64,000 nucleotides of DNA from an uncultured Roseicyclus sp. (GTDB lineage: Bacteria; Pseudomonadota; Alphaproteobacteria; Rhodobacterales; Rhodobacteraceae), in the NCBI GenBank assembly GCA_947491935.1, contig CANLLF010000001.1, positions 496,001 to 560,000 of the forward strand, read 5' to 3'. The position numbers and the translations under genes are program-made. The notes under the pieces are model-generated. The model had not been told where the DNA came from, searched no databases, and saw nothing but the letters and a program-made list of their open reading frames with translations. Numbering within the stretch: the first letter of the stretch is position 1; every line of letters begins with the position of its first letter. This document shows positions 32,081 to 42,776 of this stretch, in pieces.

Positions 32081-33592
32081 TCAGGTTGCACCATAGCGCG
32101 TCAACGCCGCGATGCAGCCCTGATCCCAGATCAGCCGAAGCCAACCGTGGAACGCGCCAACAAACACGGCGTCATCGGCAAGATCGCCATAAACCTGCGC
32201 CTGTTCGAGCCACGCCAGTGGGCGGGCGCGCGCCGCCTCGGCCGCCGCAACGCGCGCCTCCCAAAGCGGATCGTTCGGGGCGATGGCACTGCCATCCTCA
32301 CGCGTGCCAAAACACATCCGCGCCCAGAACGCCTCGACCAGCGCCAGGCCGGAAATCGGCGTGCCTGCCGCCAGCGCGTCCCGGACAGTCGGCAGCAGGA
32401 ACCCCGTATGCCGGGCGGAACCGTCGAACGCCACGCGCCTGGTCGTGTCGCGGATGCGCGGATTGGCAAAACGCCCGGCGATCAGATCCACATATTGTTG
32501 CGGCGTGCGGCCCGGCACGGTCGCCACATGGGGCGCGACCTCATCGAGCAGAACCTTGCGCAAAAGCGCGCTGATCTGGGGATGAGCCATGCAATCCGCG
32601 ATGGTCGGGACGGACAGGATTTCACCGACATTGGCGATCACCTGATGGCCCGCATTCAGAAGGCGGATCTTCATCGTCTCGTAGGCATGGACATCATCGG
32701 TGAAGGTCGCCCCCACCCGGTCCCAATCCGGCCGCCCGGCGCAAAACGCGTCTTCGATCACCCATTGGCGATACGGCTCATGAGTCACCGGGGCGGCATC
32801 ATCGACCCCCAAGGAGCGGGCCAGTTCAAGTTCGCTGGGGCCGGTGGCGGGCACGATGCAATCGACCATGGAATTGGGGAAAGCGCCCCGATCGCTGATC
32901 CAATCGGCCAGATCTGGATCGGTTCGGCGGGCCAGTTCGACCACAGTCTGGCGCAGGATATCGCCGTTGCCTTGCAGATTGTCGCAGCTAAGCCCCGTAA
33001 AGGGCCGATGACCGGCGGCGCGCCGTGCAGCCAGGGCAGCGACGATGGCACCGAAGGCCGTGCGCGGGGTATCGGGATGGGCAATGTCGTGTTGGATATC
33101 AACGTGGCCCACATCGAAGCCACCCGTGACCGGATCAATGTAATAACCCCCTTCCGTCACGGTCAGCGACACGATCCGGATTGCTGGATCGATCATCGCG
33201 GCAATGAGCGGGGCGTTGTCCGGCGCAATCGCGACATATCCGATCATCGAGCCGGTGACTTCGGCAGATGTGGTATTCGGGCTCAACTCGATCAGCGTGG
33301 TCAACCCGTCTTGCGCCAACAAGCGGTCGCGCATCGCCATATCAACATCCCGCACGCCTGCCCCGAGGATCGCCCAATCCTGTGCATCGCCCTGTTGCAT
33401 CAGCCGGTGCAGATACCATGCCTGGTGGGCCCGATGGAAATTGCCCAACCCGATATGAACGATCCCCGGTGTCAGGGTGGCACGGTCGTAGGCCGGGCGG
33501 GAGATCGTCTCGGGCAACGCATCGAGCGTCGCATTGGACAGCGCTGTAGGCGCAAGGGACGAGGGCGCGGCACGTGTCATCAGCTCATCCAT
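32081..33592 (-). CDS. mtlK: Mannitol dehydrogenase family protein (mannitol 2-dehydrogenase)
   Basis: IVHIGLGNFHRAHQAWY, TVTEGGY, KIRLLNAGHQVIANVGEI; within polyol operon. Confidence 0.88.
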   Translation of the reverse strand: MDELMTRAAPSSLAPTALSNATLDALPETISRPAYDRATLTPGIVHIGLGNFHRAHQAWYLHRLMQQGDAQDWAILGAGVRDVDMAMRDRLLAQDGLTTLIELSPNTTSAEVTGSMIGYVAIAPDNAPLIAAMIDPAIRIVSLTVTEGGYYIDPVTGGFDVGHVDIQHDIAHPDTPRTAFGAIVAALAARRAAGHRPFTGLSCDNLQGNGDILRQTVVELARRTDPDLADWISDRGAFPNSMVDCIVPATGPSELELARSLGVDDAAPVTHEPYRQWVIEDAFCAGRPDWDRVGATFTDDVHAYETMKIRLLNAGHQVIANVGEILSVPTIADCMAHPQISALLRKVLLDEVAPHVATVPGRTPQQYVDLIAGRFANPRIRDTTRRVAFDGSARHTGFLLPTVRDALAAGTPISGLALVEAFWARMCFGTREDGSAIAPNDPLWEARVAAAEAARARPLAWLEQAQVYGDLADDAVFVGAFHGWLRLIWDQGCIAALTRYGAT

Positions 33593-34347
33593 TGTCCGCC
33601 ATCAACGTTGAAACACTGGCTGACGATGTAGTCAGCCTCCGACGTGGCCAGAAACACCGCCATGCCGGTCAGATCCTCCGCGACACCCATCCGGCCAAAG
33701 GGCACGCCCTCACCCACTTCGCGCTTCTTCTGGCCCGGCGCCTTGCCCTCGTATTTTGCGAAGAACGCGTCGACACCATCCCAATGCTCGCCGTCGACGA
33801 CACCGGGTGCGATGGCATTCACGTTGATCCCGTGCTCGATGAGGTTCAGGCCGGCGGATTGTGTCAGGCTGATCACGGCGGCCTTCGTGGCGCAATACAC
33901 GGCCACCAGCGGCTCACCCCGGCGTCCCGCCTGGCTGGCCATATTGATGATCTTGCCGCCCAGCCCGTGCTCGATCATGTGCTTGGCAACGGCCTGCATG
34001 GTAAAGAGCGTACCGCCGACATTGATAGCGAAGACATCGGCGTAGTTTTTATATGTGATCTCAACCAACGGCGCCGCGGTGAAAACGGCGGCATTGTTGA
34101 TCAGGATGTCGATCTGCCCCAGCCCCTGGATCGCTGCGGCGACGCCATGCTTGATACTGTCTTCACTCGCGACGTCCATCTCAATGGCGATGGCCCCGAT
34201 CTCTTCTGCCGTCTGACGGGCGCGGTCCGGGTCGATGTCAGCGATGGCAACACGCGCGCCTTCACGGATGTAAGCCTCGGCGAAGCCCCGTCCGATACCG
34301 CGTGCCGCGCCTGTAATCAGGGCGCGTTTGCCAGCCAGCCGCGTCAT
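33580..34347 (-). CDS. smoS: SDR family L-iditol/sorbitol dehydrogenase
   Basis: [42 protein letters not shown]; polyol operon context. Confidence 0.85.
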   Translation of the reverse strand: MTRLAGKRALITGAARGIGRGFAEAYIREGARVAIADIDPDRARQTAEEIGAIAIEMDVASEDSIKHGVAAAIQGLGQIDILINNAAVFTAAPLVEITYKNYADVFAINVGGTLFTMQAVAKHMIEHGLGGKIINMASQAGRRGEPLVAVYCATKAAVISLTQSAGLNLIEHGINVNAIAPGVVDGEHWDGVDAFFAKYEGKAPGQKKREVGEGVPFGRMGVAEDLTGMAVFLATSEADYIVSQCFNVDGGQWMS

Positions 34348-35351
34348 CCCATCCGCATCCCGTCTGCGTCAAAGCGGTGAATGTTGTCGTCGGCCGGCGT
34401 CAGGAACACGGTATCGCCATGGGTCGCGGAAAACTCGCCACCGACACGCACCGTGATCGTCTCGGACGGGTTCGCCTCCGGATGGATATGCATGAACGTG
34501 TCCGAGCCAAGGTGTTCGGCCACGCCGACGGTGCCCTTCCACGTGCCTTCTGTGGTCGACACCGTCAGGTGTTCCGGACGAATGCCGATGGTATGGGCAT
34601 CGTGCTTGGCCGCTTCCGCGCCGTGAAAGAAGTTCATCTTGGGCGAGCCGATGAAGCCCGCCACGAAGAGGTTGCGCGGCGTCTTGTAGAGTTCCAGCGG
34701 GCTGCCCACCTGCTCGATCACACCGGCCTGCAGCACCACGATCTTGTCGGCCATCGTCATCGCCTCGACCTGATCGTGGGTGACGTAGATCATCGTGGTG
34801 TCGAGTCGCTTGTGCAACTCCGAGATTTCCAGCCGCATCCCATGGCGCAGGGCGGCGTCGAGATTGGAAAGCGGCTCATCAAACAAGAAGGCCGACGGCT
34901 CCCGCACGATGGCTCGGCCGATGGCGACGCGCTGGCGCTGGCCGCCGGAAAGCTGGCCGGGGCGCCGGTCGATGTAGTCCGACAGGTTCAGGACATCGGC
35001 GGCCGCCTGCACGCGGCGATCCTGTTCGGCTTGCTCCATCTTTGCCATCCGCAGCGGGAAGGCGATGTTCTTGCGCACCGACATATGCGGGTAGAGCGCG
35101 TAGCTCTGGAACACCATTGCCAGGCCGCGCTTGGCGGGCGGCACCGAGGTTGCGTCATTGCCATCGATACGGATCTGGCCACCTGTGACATCCTCCAGCC
35201 CCGCGATCAGGCGGAGAAGGGTGGACTTGCCGCAGCCCGAGGGGCCGACAAAGACCACGAATTCGCCGTCCTCGATCGTCAGATCAAGGGGAGGAATAAC
35301 CTCCACTTCGCCAAAGGCCTTCTGAACTTTATCAAGCGTGATACGTCCCAT
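34344..35351 (-). CDS. smoK: Polyol ABC transporter ATP-binding protein (MalK-like)
   Basis: [42 protein letters not shown]. Confidence 0.92.
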   Translation of the reverse strand: MGRITLDKVQKAFGEVEVIPPLDLTIEDGEFVVFVGPSGCGKSTLLRLIAGLEDVTGGQIRIDGNDATSVPPAKRGLAMVFQSYALYPHMSVRKNIAFPLRMAKMEQAEQDRRVQAAADVLNLSDYIDRRPGQLSGGQRQRVAIGRAIVREPSAFLFDEPLSNLDAALRHGMRLEISELHKRLDTTMIYVTHDQVEAMTMADKIVVLQAGVIEQVGSPLELYKTPRNLFVAGFIGSPKMNFFHGAEAAKHDAHTIGIRPEHLTVSTTEGTWKGTVGVAEHLGSDTFMHIHPEANPSETITVRVGGEFSATHGDTVFLTPADDNIHRFDADGMRMG

Positions 35352-35398
35352 GGGTCGTCTCCTTTGCTTGCCCTGTCGCCTTGCGGCTGCTTGAGGGC

Positions 35399-36229
35399 TT
35401 ACTTAACCGCGCCGAAGGTCAGGCCCCGGACAAGTTGTTTCTGGCTGAACCAGCCAAGGATGAGAATTGGCGCAATCGCCATGGTGGAGGCCGCGCTGAG
35501 CTTGGCGAAGAAAAGGCCCTCGGGGCTGGAATAGCTGGCGATGAAGGCCGTGAGCGGGGCCGCGTCGACCGAAGTGAGGTTCAGCGTCCAGAACGCCTCG
35601 TTCCAGGCGAGGATGAAGTTGAGCAACAAGGTGGAGGCGATGCCCGGAATGGCCATCGGGGTGAGGACATACAGGATCTCCTCCTTCAGCCCCGCGCCAT
35701 CCATGCGCGCCGCTTCCAGGATCTCTCCGGGGATTTCCCGGAAATACGTGTAGAGCATCCACACGATGATTGGCAGGTTGATCAGCATCAGGATCACCAC
35801 GAGCGCCAGGCGATTGTCCAACACGCCAAGCTGAATGCACAGTAGGTAGATCGGGTAGAGGACACCCACGGCGGGCAGCATCTTGGTGGACAGCATCCAT
35901 AGCAGGATATCCTTGGTCCGCCGCGAGGGCACGAAGGCCATGGACCACGCGGCGGGCACCGCGATCAGGACACCGAGGATGGTCGAGCCGCCTGCGATGA
36001 TGACCGAGTTCCACAAGAACCGCATGTAGTTCGAGCGTTCCTGAACAACCGCGTAATTTTCCAGCGTCCAATCGAAGAACAGGAACACCGGTGGGTTCGC
36101 AATGGCCTCCGCCTCGGTCTTGAACGAGGTCAGGATCGTCCAGAGGATCGGGAAGAAGATCAGAAGCCCGATGATCCACGCGAGTGTGGTGTTGAGGGCT
36201 TTGCGTTGGGTCGTGACGGCACGTGCCAT
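35399..36229 (-). CDS. smoG: Polyol ABC transporter permease (MalG-like)
   Basis: [26 protein letters not shown] permease loop. Confidence 0.88.
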   Translation of the reverse strand: MARAVTTQRKALNTTLAWIIGLLIFFPILWTILTSFKTEAEAIANPPVFLFFDWTLENYAVVQERSNYMRFLWNSVIIAGGSTILGVLIAVPAAWSMAFVPSRRTKDILLWMLSTKMLPAVGVLYPIYLLCIQLGVLDNRLALVVILMLINLPIIVWMLYTYFREIPGEILEAARMDGAGLKEEILYVLTPMAIPGIASTLLLNFILAWNEAFWTLNLTSVDAAPLTAFIASYSSPEGLFFAKLSAASTMAIAPILILGWFSQKQLVRGLTFGAVK

Positions 36230-36242
36230 GGTCAGGTCCTCC

Positions 36243-37109
36243 TCAACGATCCAGGTTCTTGCCGACGATGCGCATCAGGAAGATGGCAACGATGTTGGCA
36301 AGGATGATGGCGTAGACGCCGCCCGCCGATCCAAGACCCACATTCTGGCTTTCCAGCACACGCTGGTAGATCAGGTAGGTCAGGGTCCGCGTGCCGAAGG
36401 CACCGCCGGTAGTCACGAAGATCTCGGCGAAAACGGCCAGCAGGAAGATCGTCTGGATCAGTATGACGATCGTGATCGCGCGGCTCAGATGCGGCAGGGT
36501 GATGAAGGCGAAGCGCGCCAGCGGATTGGCGCCATCCATCTCGGCGGCTTCAAGCTGTTCGCTATCGAGCGATTGAATGGCCGTCAGCAGGATCAGCGTC
36601 GCGAAGGGCAGCCATTGCCACGACACGATCATGATGATCGAGAAGACGGACGCATCGCTGAGCCAAACGATCGGATCGGCCCCGAAGAAACGCCAGAGAT
36701 GGGCAAAGAGGCCGTTCACGGGATCCATGAACATGTTCTTCCAGACCAGCGCGGACACGGTCGGCATCACAAAGAAAGGGGCGATCACCAGGATACGGAC
36801 AACGCCCTGGCCCCACATCGGCTGATCCAGAAGCATCGCAAGCAAGATGCCGAAGACGATCGAGATAAGAAGGACACCGCCGACGATAATGAGCGTGGTC
36901 AGGATGGCGGGCCAGAAGGCGCTGGACGTCACGAACCGTGTGAAGTTCTCAAGGCCGACGAAGCCCTGGTCACCGCCGCGCAGTGGAAGGTAGCTTCGCA
37001 CCGAGAACCAAAGGGTCATCGATAGCGGAACGAGCATCCAGACGAGAAGCAGGAAAACCGCAGGGGCCATCATGATCCGCGCCGCTGATCGGGAATGCTG
37101 GGTCGCCAT
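36243..37109 (-). CDS. smoF: Polyol ABC transporter permease (MalF-like)
   Basis: EAAEMDGANPLARFAFITLPHLSRAI permease loop. Confidence 0.88.
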   Translation of the reverse strand: MATQHSRSAARIMMAPAVFLLLVWMLVPLSMTLWFSVRSYLPLRGGDQGFVGLENFTRFVTSSAFWPAILTTLIIVGGVLLISIVFGILLAMLLDQPMWGQGVVRILVIAPFFVMPTVSALVWKNMFMDPVNGLFAHLWRFFGADPIVWLSDASVFSIIMIVSWQWLPFATLILLTAIQSLDSEQLEAAEMDGANPLARFAFITLPHLSRAITIVILIQTIFLLAVFAEIFVTTGGAFGTRTLTYLIYQRVLESQNVGLGSAGGVYAIILANIVAIFLMRIVGKNLDR

Positions 37110-37185
37110 GATGCATATCCTCTCTGTTCGGGCTCAGGGGCCCGTGAGAAACCGAGTGTAGCAAGACAGTACGGGAAAGTGGTGT

Positions 37186-37214
37186 CGGAAGGCGACGGCG
37201 GGCGCCGCCTTCCG
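37186..37214 (-). other. Stem-loop between smoE and smoF
   Basis: CGGAAGGCG / CGCCTTCCG, 9-bp stem, 11-nt loop. Confidence 0.5.
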
Positions 37215-37231
37215 GATCGCGGATGGGTCGC

Positions 37232-38554
37232 TTAGCGGTAGCCCGCAGCTTCCATCGCTTCGTTCGTGATCGCCTGGGCATTCGCCAGTGCCTCTTCGAC
37301 ACTCTGCTGACCGGCATAGGCGGACGCGAATTCCTGGCTGACTTCGGTGGCGATGCCAGCGAATTCCGGGATGGCCGCGAACTGGATGCCCACATAAGGA
37401 ACCGGATCGACCGTGGGGTTGTTCGGATCAGCCGCGAGGATCGAGTCCAGCGTCATCTGAGCGAACGGAACTTCCTGGTAGTTCGGGTTCTCGTAGAGCG
37501 AGGTCCGCGCACCCGGAGGCACGTTTGCCCAACCTTCGTTCTCTGCAACCAGCTCGATATAGCCGGTGCCGGTGGCCCATTCGATGAACTGCAGGGCTGC
37601 ATCGGCCTGCTGGGTGCCGGCTGGAATCGCCAGGGCCCAGGCCCAGAGCCAATTGGAGCGACGATCCACGCCTTCGCTGTTGGGGGCGAGGGCGAAACCA
37701 ACGCTATCGGCAACTTCGCTGTCGTTGGGGTTGGTCACGAAGGACGCCGCAACCGTGGCGTCGATCCACATGCCGCACAGGCCCTGCTGGAACAGCGACA
37801 GGTTCTCGTTGAAGCCGTTGTTCTCGTAGCCGTCGGGGCCGTAATCGTTCATCAGGTTGACGTAGAAGTTCAGCGCGTCGGCCCATTCAGGCTGATCGAA
37901 CTGTGCATTCCACTCTTCATCGAACCAACGTGCACCGAAGGAATTGCCGGTCACAGTGATGAAGGCACCGCCTTCGCCCCAACCGGGCTTGCCGCGCAGG
38001 CAGATTCCGTTGATGTCGTTTTCCGGATCGTCCATGGCCGCCGCGGCTTCGCGGATGAACTGCCAGGTGGGATCCGTCGGCATTTCGAGGCCAGCGGCTT
38101 CCATCAGGTCCGTGCGATACATGATCATCGACGATTCGCCGTAGAACGGCGCCGCATAAAGCGTGCCATCGTGGCTCAGGCCGTCGCGCATGGCGGGCAG
38201 GAGGTCATCGACGTTGTACTCGGCGGACAGGCCGTCAAGCGGAACAAGCCAGCCATTGGCGCCCCAGATCGGCGTTTCGTACATGCCGATGGTCATGATG
38301 TCGAACTGGCCACCATTGGTGGTGATGTCGGTCGTTACGCGCTGGCGCAGGACGTTTTCTTCCAGCGTCACCCACTCGACGGCAATGCCCGTCTCTTCGG
38401 TGAACTGGTCGGTGTAACCCTGCATGCGGATCATATCGCCGTTGTTCACGGTCGCGATGGTGATGGTGGTAGCGTGGCTATCTGCGAATGCGGTCGTTCC
38501 CGCGGCGCAGATGGCAATCGCACTGGTCGCGCGAAGCACGGTCTTACTGAACAT
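37232..38554 (-). CDS. smoE: Polyol ABC transporter substrate-binding protein
   Basis: Signal peptide MFSKTVLRATSAIAICAAGTTAFA; solute-binding fold; operon context. Confidence 0.9.
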   Translation of the reverse strand: MFSKTVLRATSAIAICAAGTTAFADSHATTITIATVNNGDMIRMQGYTDQFTEETGIAVEWVTLEENVLRQRVTTDITTNGGQFDIMTIGMYETPIWGANGWLVPLDGLSAEYNVDDLLPAMRDGLSHDGTLYAAPFYGESSMIMYRTDLMEAAGLEMPTDPTWQFIREAAAAMDDPENDINGICLRGKPGWGEGGAFITVTGNSFGARWFDEEWNAQFDQPEWADALNFYVNLMNDYGPDGYENNGFNENLSLFQQGLCGMWIDATVAASFVTNPNDSEVADSVGFALAPNSEGVDRRSNWLWAWALAIPAGTQQADAALQFIEWATGTGYIELVAENEGWANVPPGARTSLYENPNYQEVPFAQMTLDSILAADPNNPTVDPVPYVGIQFAAIPEFAGIATEVSQEFASAYAGQQSVEEALANAQAITNEAMEAAGYR

Positions 38555-38623
38555 CCGAATTCCTCCCTTATGGATGTGATGGCTAAGACTGTGCCAAAAG
38601 TCTCCGTCGCGTCAACAAATTTC

Positions 38624-38637
38624 TTTACGCGCGTAAA
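38624..38637. promoter_or_regulatory. Candidate LacI-family operator upstream of smoE
   Basis: Perfect 14-bp palindrome TTTACGCGCGTAAA; CGCGCGTAAA half repeated at 39755-39764 upstream of the LacI gene. Confidence 0.7.
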
Positions 38638-38647
38638 TTTCTGTCGG

Positions 38648-39679
38648 TCAAGCAGAGTCCCGCAAGACCAGGCGCGCCGGATAAAGCAATTCTTTTCGGT
38701 CGTTTAACGGCCGACCGCCTTCGATCAGTTCGAACAGGGTTTTTACCGCCTGCTCGGCCACAGCGTCGTAATCGTGGGCCGCCGTGGTCAGGGACGGGCA
38801 GGTGAATCGTGAAAATGGGTGGTCATCATGCGAGGCGACTCGCAGGTCGCTGCCCTCCGCGCGGCCCACTTTCAGGCCCCGCTCGTAACAGGCCGCCAGC
38901 AGGCCGATGGCCAGACGGTCGTTACTGCACAGGATCGAGCGCGAGGTCAGGGAACCGGCATCAAACGCATCATGGGTGCCCCGGCGCCCGATCTCTTCAA
39001 ATCCCCACCCCTCCCCTTCGACGCTGATCACGTCGGGCGCATGGCCCGCCCGTTCCATTGCCGCCAGATACGCCAGACGGCGCTTGTTGGCGTTCGGGTT
39101 CGCCGGTGTGCGCATCTCGAAAAAGCTTGGCGGCTCGCCAGTGCGGCACAGATATTCGACCGTCTGATCGACAAAGCTGATATTGTCCGATCCGATGAAG
39201 GCCTCACCGATATCCTCGATATTGCTGTCGAACAGGACGGTTGGAACATGCCGACAAAAGGTCTCGACGGCGCTTTTGTCCGAGGCCCGGCCCAACGGCG
39301 CGAGCAGCACGCCCGCGGGCTTGAGGGACCTGAGCGTTTCCAGGTTGTCGTTTTCCTGCTCAGTCCCGCCGTGGGATCCCAACACGACCGGGCGGAACCC
39401 CGCCTCGATCACCAGCGTTTCCAGCTTGCGCGCGATCTCGGCAAAGAACGGGTCCGACAGGAACGGTACCACGATGCCGATATTCTTGGTCAACCGCCGG
39501 TTCTGGTTCACAGCGTAGATGTTCGGGCGGTAGTCGTATTGATCGAGCGCGGCTTCGATCCGCACACGGGTTGAGTCCCGCACGCTGTCTGGATCGTTGA
39601 AATACTTGGAGACGGTCGGGCGGGAGATCCCGCTAGCGGCGGCAAACTCTTCCATGTTCCGGATCTTTTGGCCGCTCAT
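38648..39679 (-). CDS. LacI family transcriptional regulator (probable polyol operon regulator)
   Basis: HTH NMEEFAAASGISRPTVSKYFNDPDSVRDSTRVRIEAALDQYDYRPN; start Met at 39679 within the ORF opening at 40009. Confidence 0.92.
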   Translation of the reverse strand: MSGQKIRNMEEFAAASGISRPTVSKYFNDPDSVRDSTRVRIEAALDQYDYRPNIYAVNQNRRLTKNIGIVVPFLSDPFFAEIARKLETLVIEAGFRPVVLGSHGGTEQENDNLETLRSLKPAGVLLAPLGRASDKSAVETFCRHVPTVLFDSNIEDIGEAFIGSDNISFVDQTVEYLCRTGEPPSFFEMRTPANPNANKRRLAYLAAMERAGHAPDVISVEGEGWGFEEIGRRGTHDAFDAGSLTSRSILCSNDRLAIGLLAACYERGLKVGRAEGSDLRVASHDDHPFSRFTCPSLTTAAHDYDAVAEQAVKTLFELIEGGRPLNDRKELLYPARLVLRDSA

Positions 39680-40156
39680 CTTCCGCCCTTTCACGCAGGC
39701 CCACATGCGCCTCAGGCGTGCGATTGCTGACAAGAGACATAATAAACCACTTGTCGCGCGTAAAGTCTGGGCTGGTGGATGCGCCGATACGGCCCATGAA
39801 AAGATTAAAAACGACCCTATGCATTGCTGATCATGTGATCGTGCCGTCCAAAGGCGGGCGCCGAGTGAGCCTCTCAACAAGCGGAACCGACTTGATAGCG
39901 CGAACACCACTTCGCCTAGAAGCAGAAGATGCCATTGAGGGGAGAGGTTGTGGCACGACACGATCTCAATCGGCGCGATGGGCAACAAGCCAAGGGCGAA
40001 CCAGTGCAATCAACGCGCGGCCGCCTGGATGGAACCGGACGGAGCCCGTCGAGTCTGCTGGCTCGTGCCGGAAATAGGTATCTTCGATCCCCAGTGGGGG
40101 CCGAATGACCTCGGTAACACTGTCTTCGAAGGGTCGGCCCGACGCCTGAACTTAGA

Positions 40157-40837
40157 TCACAGCACGGCCCGAACGGCCTCGCGCAGTTCGGCGTGGAGTA
40201 TCCAGTTTCCGGTATCTTTCCCATCTTCCGGCTCACCTTGAAACCCAAGATACGAAAGGCCGTCGGTACCTTGGACAGCGCCGCTCGAAGGCGTACCCGA
40301 GGTCATGTATGTGGCGATCAATTGACCTGCGCTTGCGAACGATCTCTTGGCGGATGCATGGGATTTGTAGCCGCCTGCATGGGCCATGTGGGCCTCACTC
40401 ATCCCCTCGGCTTCGGCCAGCGACAGGGCCGTGAACATCGCGCGTTGCGGGACCGATAGGGCAACCTGGCCGATGGCTTCGACGAATTCTTCCACGCTCG
40501 GCACGGCCTGCCCGGTCCGGGTCTCCGTCCGGCGCTCTTCGGCCCTGCGGGTCTCGCGCGCGTCGATAACCTCATGCAGGGCTGTGATCGCGGCCTCTTC
40601 CGTCGCGCCGGTTGCCTCAGCGATCAGGCCGCGCGCCGTGGAGGGTGTTTTCGGGAATGCCCGCGCAACAAACTGGCCCGCGAGAAGGCCGGACTTGATC
40701 TGGTATCTGCCATGCTCGCCCACCTGGACCTGCGGGCGCGCCTCTTTCCTGCTATCCTTGGCCTTCTTTTTCTTTGCCATGCCTTTGAAAAGGTCGTGGC
40801 CTGTCTCTGATCCGTACGCTGAATTGGAATGTGCCAT
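40157..40837 (-). CDS. Hypothetical protein
   Basis: 226-aa open frame, Lys-rich N-terminus, C-terminal MAHAGGYKSHASAKRSFASAGQLI segment; no family confidently recognised. Confidence 0.6.
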   Translation of the reverse strand: MAHSNSAYGSETGHDLFKGMAKKKKAKDSRKEARPQVQVGEHGRYQIKSGLLAGQFVARAFPKTPSTARGLIAEATGATEEAAITALHEVIDARETRRAEERRTETRTGQAVPSVEEFVEAIGQVALSVPQRAMFTALSLAEAEGMSEAHMAHAGGYKSHASAKRSFASAGQLIATYMTSGTPSSGAVQGTDGLSYLGFQGEPEDGKDTGNWILHAELREAVRAVL

Positions 40838-41001
40838 CGGGGATCCTCTCTCGGATTGCGGCTTTGGAATGTCGATTTCGGCGGGCGGTCACGTCAGGTG
40901 GGGCGAATGCGCCATTGCGCCGATGCTGCACGCACCGGGGCGAACTCAACCTGTCGGGCGCTCCGCGATCATGCCGGGTCTTGTCCAACAATCACAACAA
41001 A

Positions 41002-41025
41002 CGGGCGCCCGCGGAGGGGCGCCCG
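41002..41025 (-). terminator. Putative terminator downstream of cspA
   Basis: CGGGCGCCC / GGGCGCCCG, 9-bp stem, followed on the minus strand by GTTTGTTGT. Confidence 0.6.
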
Positions 41026-41035
41026 ATCGAAAGAA

Positions 41036-41242
41036 TCAGGCAAGCGCGATATTGGTTGCGCTTTCGCGGCCATCACGTCCGGCTTCGACGTCGAAAGTGA
41101 CTTTCTGGTCGTCATCGAGGCTGGTCATGCCCGCCCGTTCCAGCGCGGAGATGTGCAGAAACACATCCTTGCCGCCGGTTTCCGGTGCAATGAAGCCGAA
41201 GCCTTTGGTGGAGTTGAACCATTTCACTGTGCCATTGGCCAT
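41036..41242 (-). CDS. cspA: Cold shock protein (CspA family)
   Basis: MANGTVKWFNSTKGFGFIAPETGGKDVFLHISALERAG. Confidence 0.95.
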   Translation of the reverse strand: MANGTVKWFNSTKGFGFIAPETGGKDVFLHISALERAGMTSLDDDQKVTFDVEAGRDGRESATNIALA

Positions 41243-41495
41243 GTGAAGTTTCCTTGTGTCATTGCTGCCCACAACATGCGGCAGCCCGGCTTGTCACAAC
41301 AGTGTCGAGCGCTGTGAGCCGATGAAGGAAAACAGAGGGTCGAATGGAGATCAGTAGCCTCTTACAAGTGGCATTCGGGCCGGGAAGTTACAAGGTGCCT
41401 GCCGACCAACGCCGACAACAGAAACACGACGGCTCAGAAAACGCGTGTGGCGATCCGCATGACTGGCGGTATCTCGGTCCGCAGGTGAACCGAGC

Positions 41496-42776
41496 TCACG
41501 GCGTATGCGCCCTTTGGCTGTCGGATGGCGCCTGCGCGCGGTCGAACATGCCGTAATCGCGGATAACCTTGGCGATGCGCAGTCGATAATCGTCAAAAAC
41601 GCCGCCCCGCCCCCGCCTCTGCGCCCCGCGATGCGCGCCCAGATTGCGCCAGCGGGCGATTGCGGCTTCGTCCTCGAAAAACGACAAAGACAGGATCTTG
41701 CGTGGGTCAGTCAGGCTCTGGAACCGCTCGACCGAGATAAACCCCTCGACCTCGCCCAGGGTCGGCCGCATCTCGGCGGCGATGTCGAGATACTCGTCCT
41801 TGCGCCCCTCTGCGGGCTGAACTTCAAAGATAACAGCGATTTGGCCATGTGCGTTCGCGCTGTCTTCAGGTTCGGCCCTGAGAAAATACCGTGTCGCTTC
41901 GTGAAGGCGAAAGCGGCCTGATTCCAGATGTGCGAGATGCGTCGCGCGCGCCAGCTTGATGTCCTGTTTATCGGCAACGTTCGTGAAGGCATCGTAAAGC
42001 CAAGCGGCATCTTCGTCCCGTGCGAGGCTATCCCATTCGCCTCGAACGATCAGAACGGGGCAAAGCACCTTTGATGGATTATAGGGAAACCGACCGCTCC
42101 ATGCCGCTGCGATGTCCGCAGCGGGACCGGAGGGCACAGTCACTGCCGGTGGGGATACCGTGCGGCTGTCGGGGTCCGTGTCCAGATAGGCCCGACCCCA
42201 TGCCGCAAAATGGGCATCCGATAGAACCGCAGCCGCGCCAGCGGGGACATCGGCCGTGAACCTATCATATTGGCTTTGCAGCGTAATGGCTCGGGTCGGC
42301 GAAATCATCGTGTCCGAAGCCGGATCGTCCCGACGCGCTATCGGGCCGAACAAGATCAATCGGTCAACCAGATCGGGATGGGATGCGGCGAAGCCACCAG
42401 CAGGAAGTGTTCCCCAAGAATGAGCAATCAGCGACACGCGGTGAGCCGCAGTCCGTTTCAGAATGTCCTGAACGGCCACCTCGATCTGTTCGACCGCGCT
42501 CCCGAAACGCCCCGGTACGGAGCCCTTTTGACCAGCACTTGCGCGATCGGATGATCCAAACCCGATCAAATCGAGGCCCCAGACGTCATATCCCGCATCC
42601 GCAAGATCGTCAGCCCACGACCGTCCATCGAACTTGAACCCCACCGAGAGAGCGCACGGGAACGTCGCGCCATGAATGTAGAGAACGGGGGGACGGCCCC
42701 GCTTATCATGATCGCTGGTGTAGTAATGAAGCGCGAGTTTATGACCATTTGGGCCATCAACGTGGATCAGAATCAT
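41496..42776 (-). CDS. Alpha/beta hydrolase fused to C-terminal antibiotic-biosynthesis-monooxygenase (ABM)-like domain
   Basis: Nucleophile elbow AHSWGT, VLYIHGATFP oxyanion region; C-terminal IAVIFEVQPAEGRKDEYLDIAAEMRPTLGEVEGFISVERFQSLTDPRKILSLSFFEDEAAIARWRN. Confidence 0.8.
   Translation of the reverse strand: MILIHVDGPNGHKLALHYYTSDHDKRGRPPVLYIHGATFPCALSVGFKFDGRSWADDLADAGYDVWGLDLIGFGSSDRASAGQKGSVPGRFGSAVEQIEVAVQDILKRTAAHRVSLIAHSWGTLPAGGFAASHPDLVDRLILFGPIARRDDPASDTMISPTRAITLQSQYDRFTADVPAGAAAVLSDAHFAAWGRAYLDTDPDSRTVSPPAVTVPSGPAADIAAAWSGRFPYNPSKVLCPVLIVRGEWDSLARDEDAAWLYDAFTNVADKQDIKLARATHLAHLESGRFRLHEATRYFLRAEPEDSANAHGQIAVIFEVQPAEGRKDEYLDIAAEMRPTLGEVEGFISVERFQSLTDPRKILSLSFFEDEAAIARWRNLGAHRGAQRRGRGGVFDDYRLRIAKVIRDYGMFDRAQAPSDSQRAHTP

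Noticed and set aside
31943-33631. 562-aa plus-strand ORF opposite xylB and mtlK
   Set aside because: Spans two convincing antisense genes and has no motif
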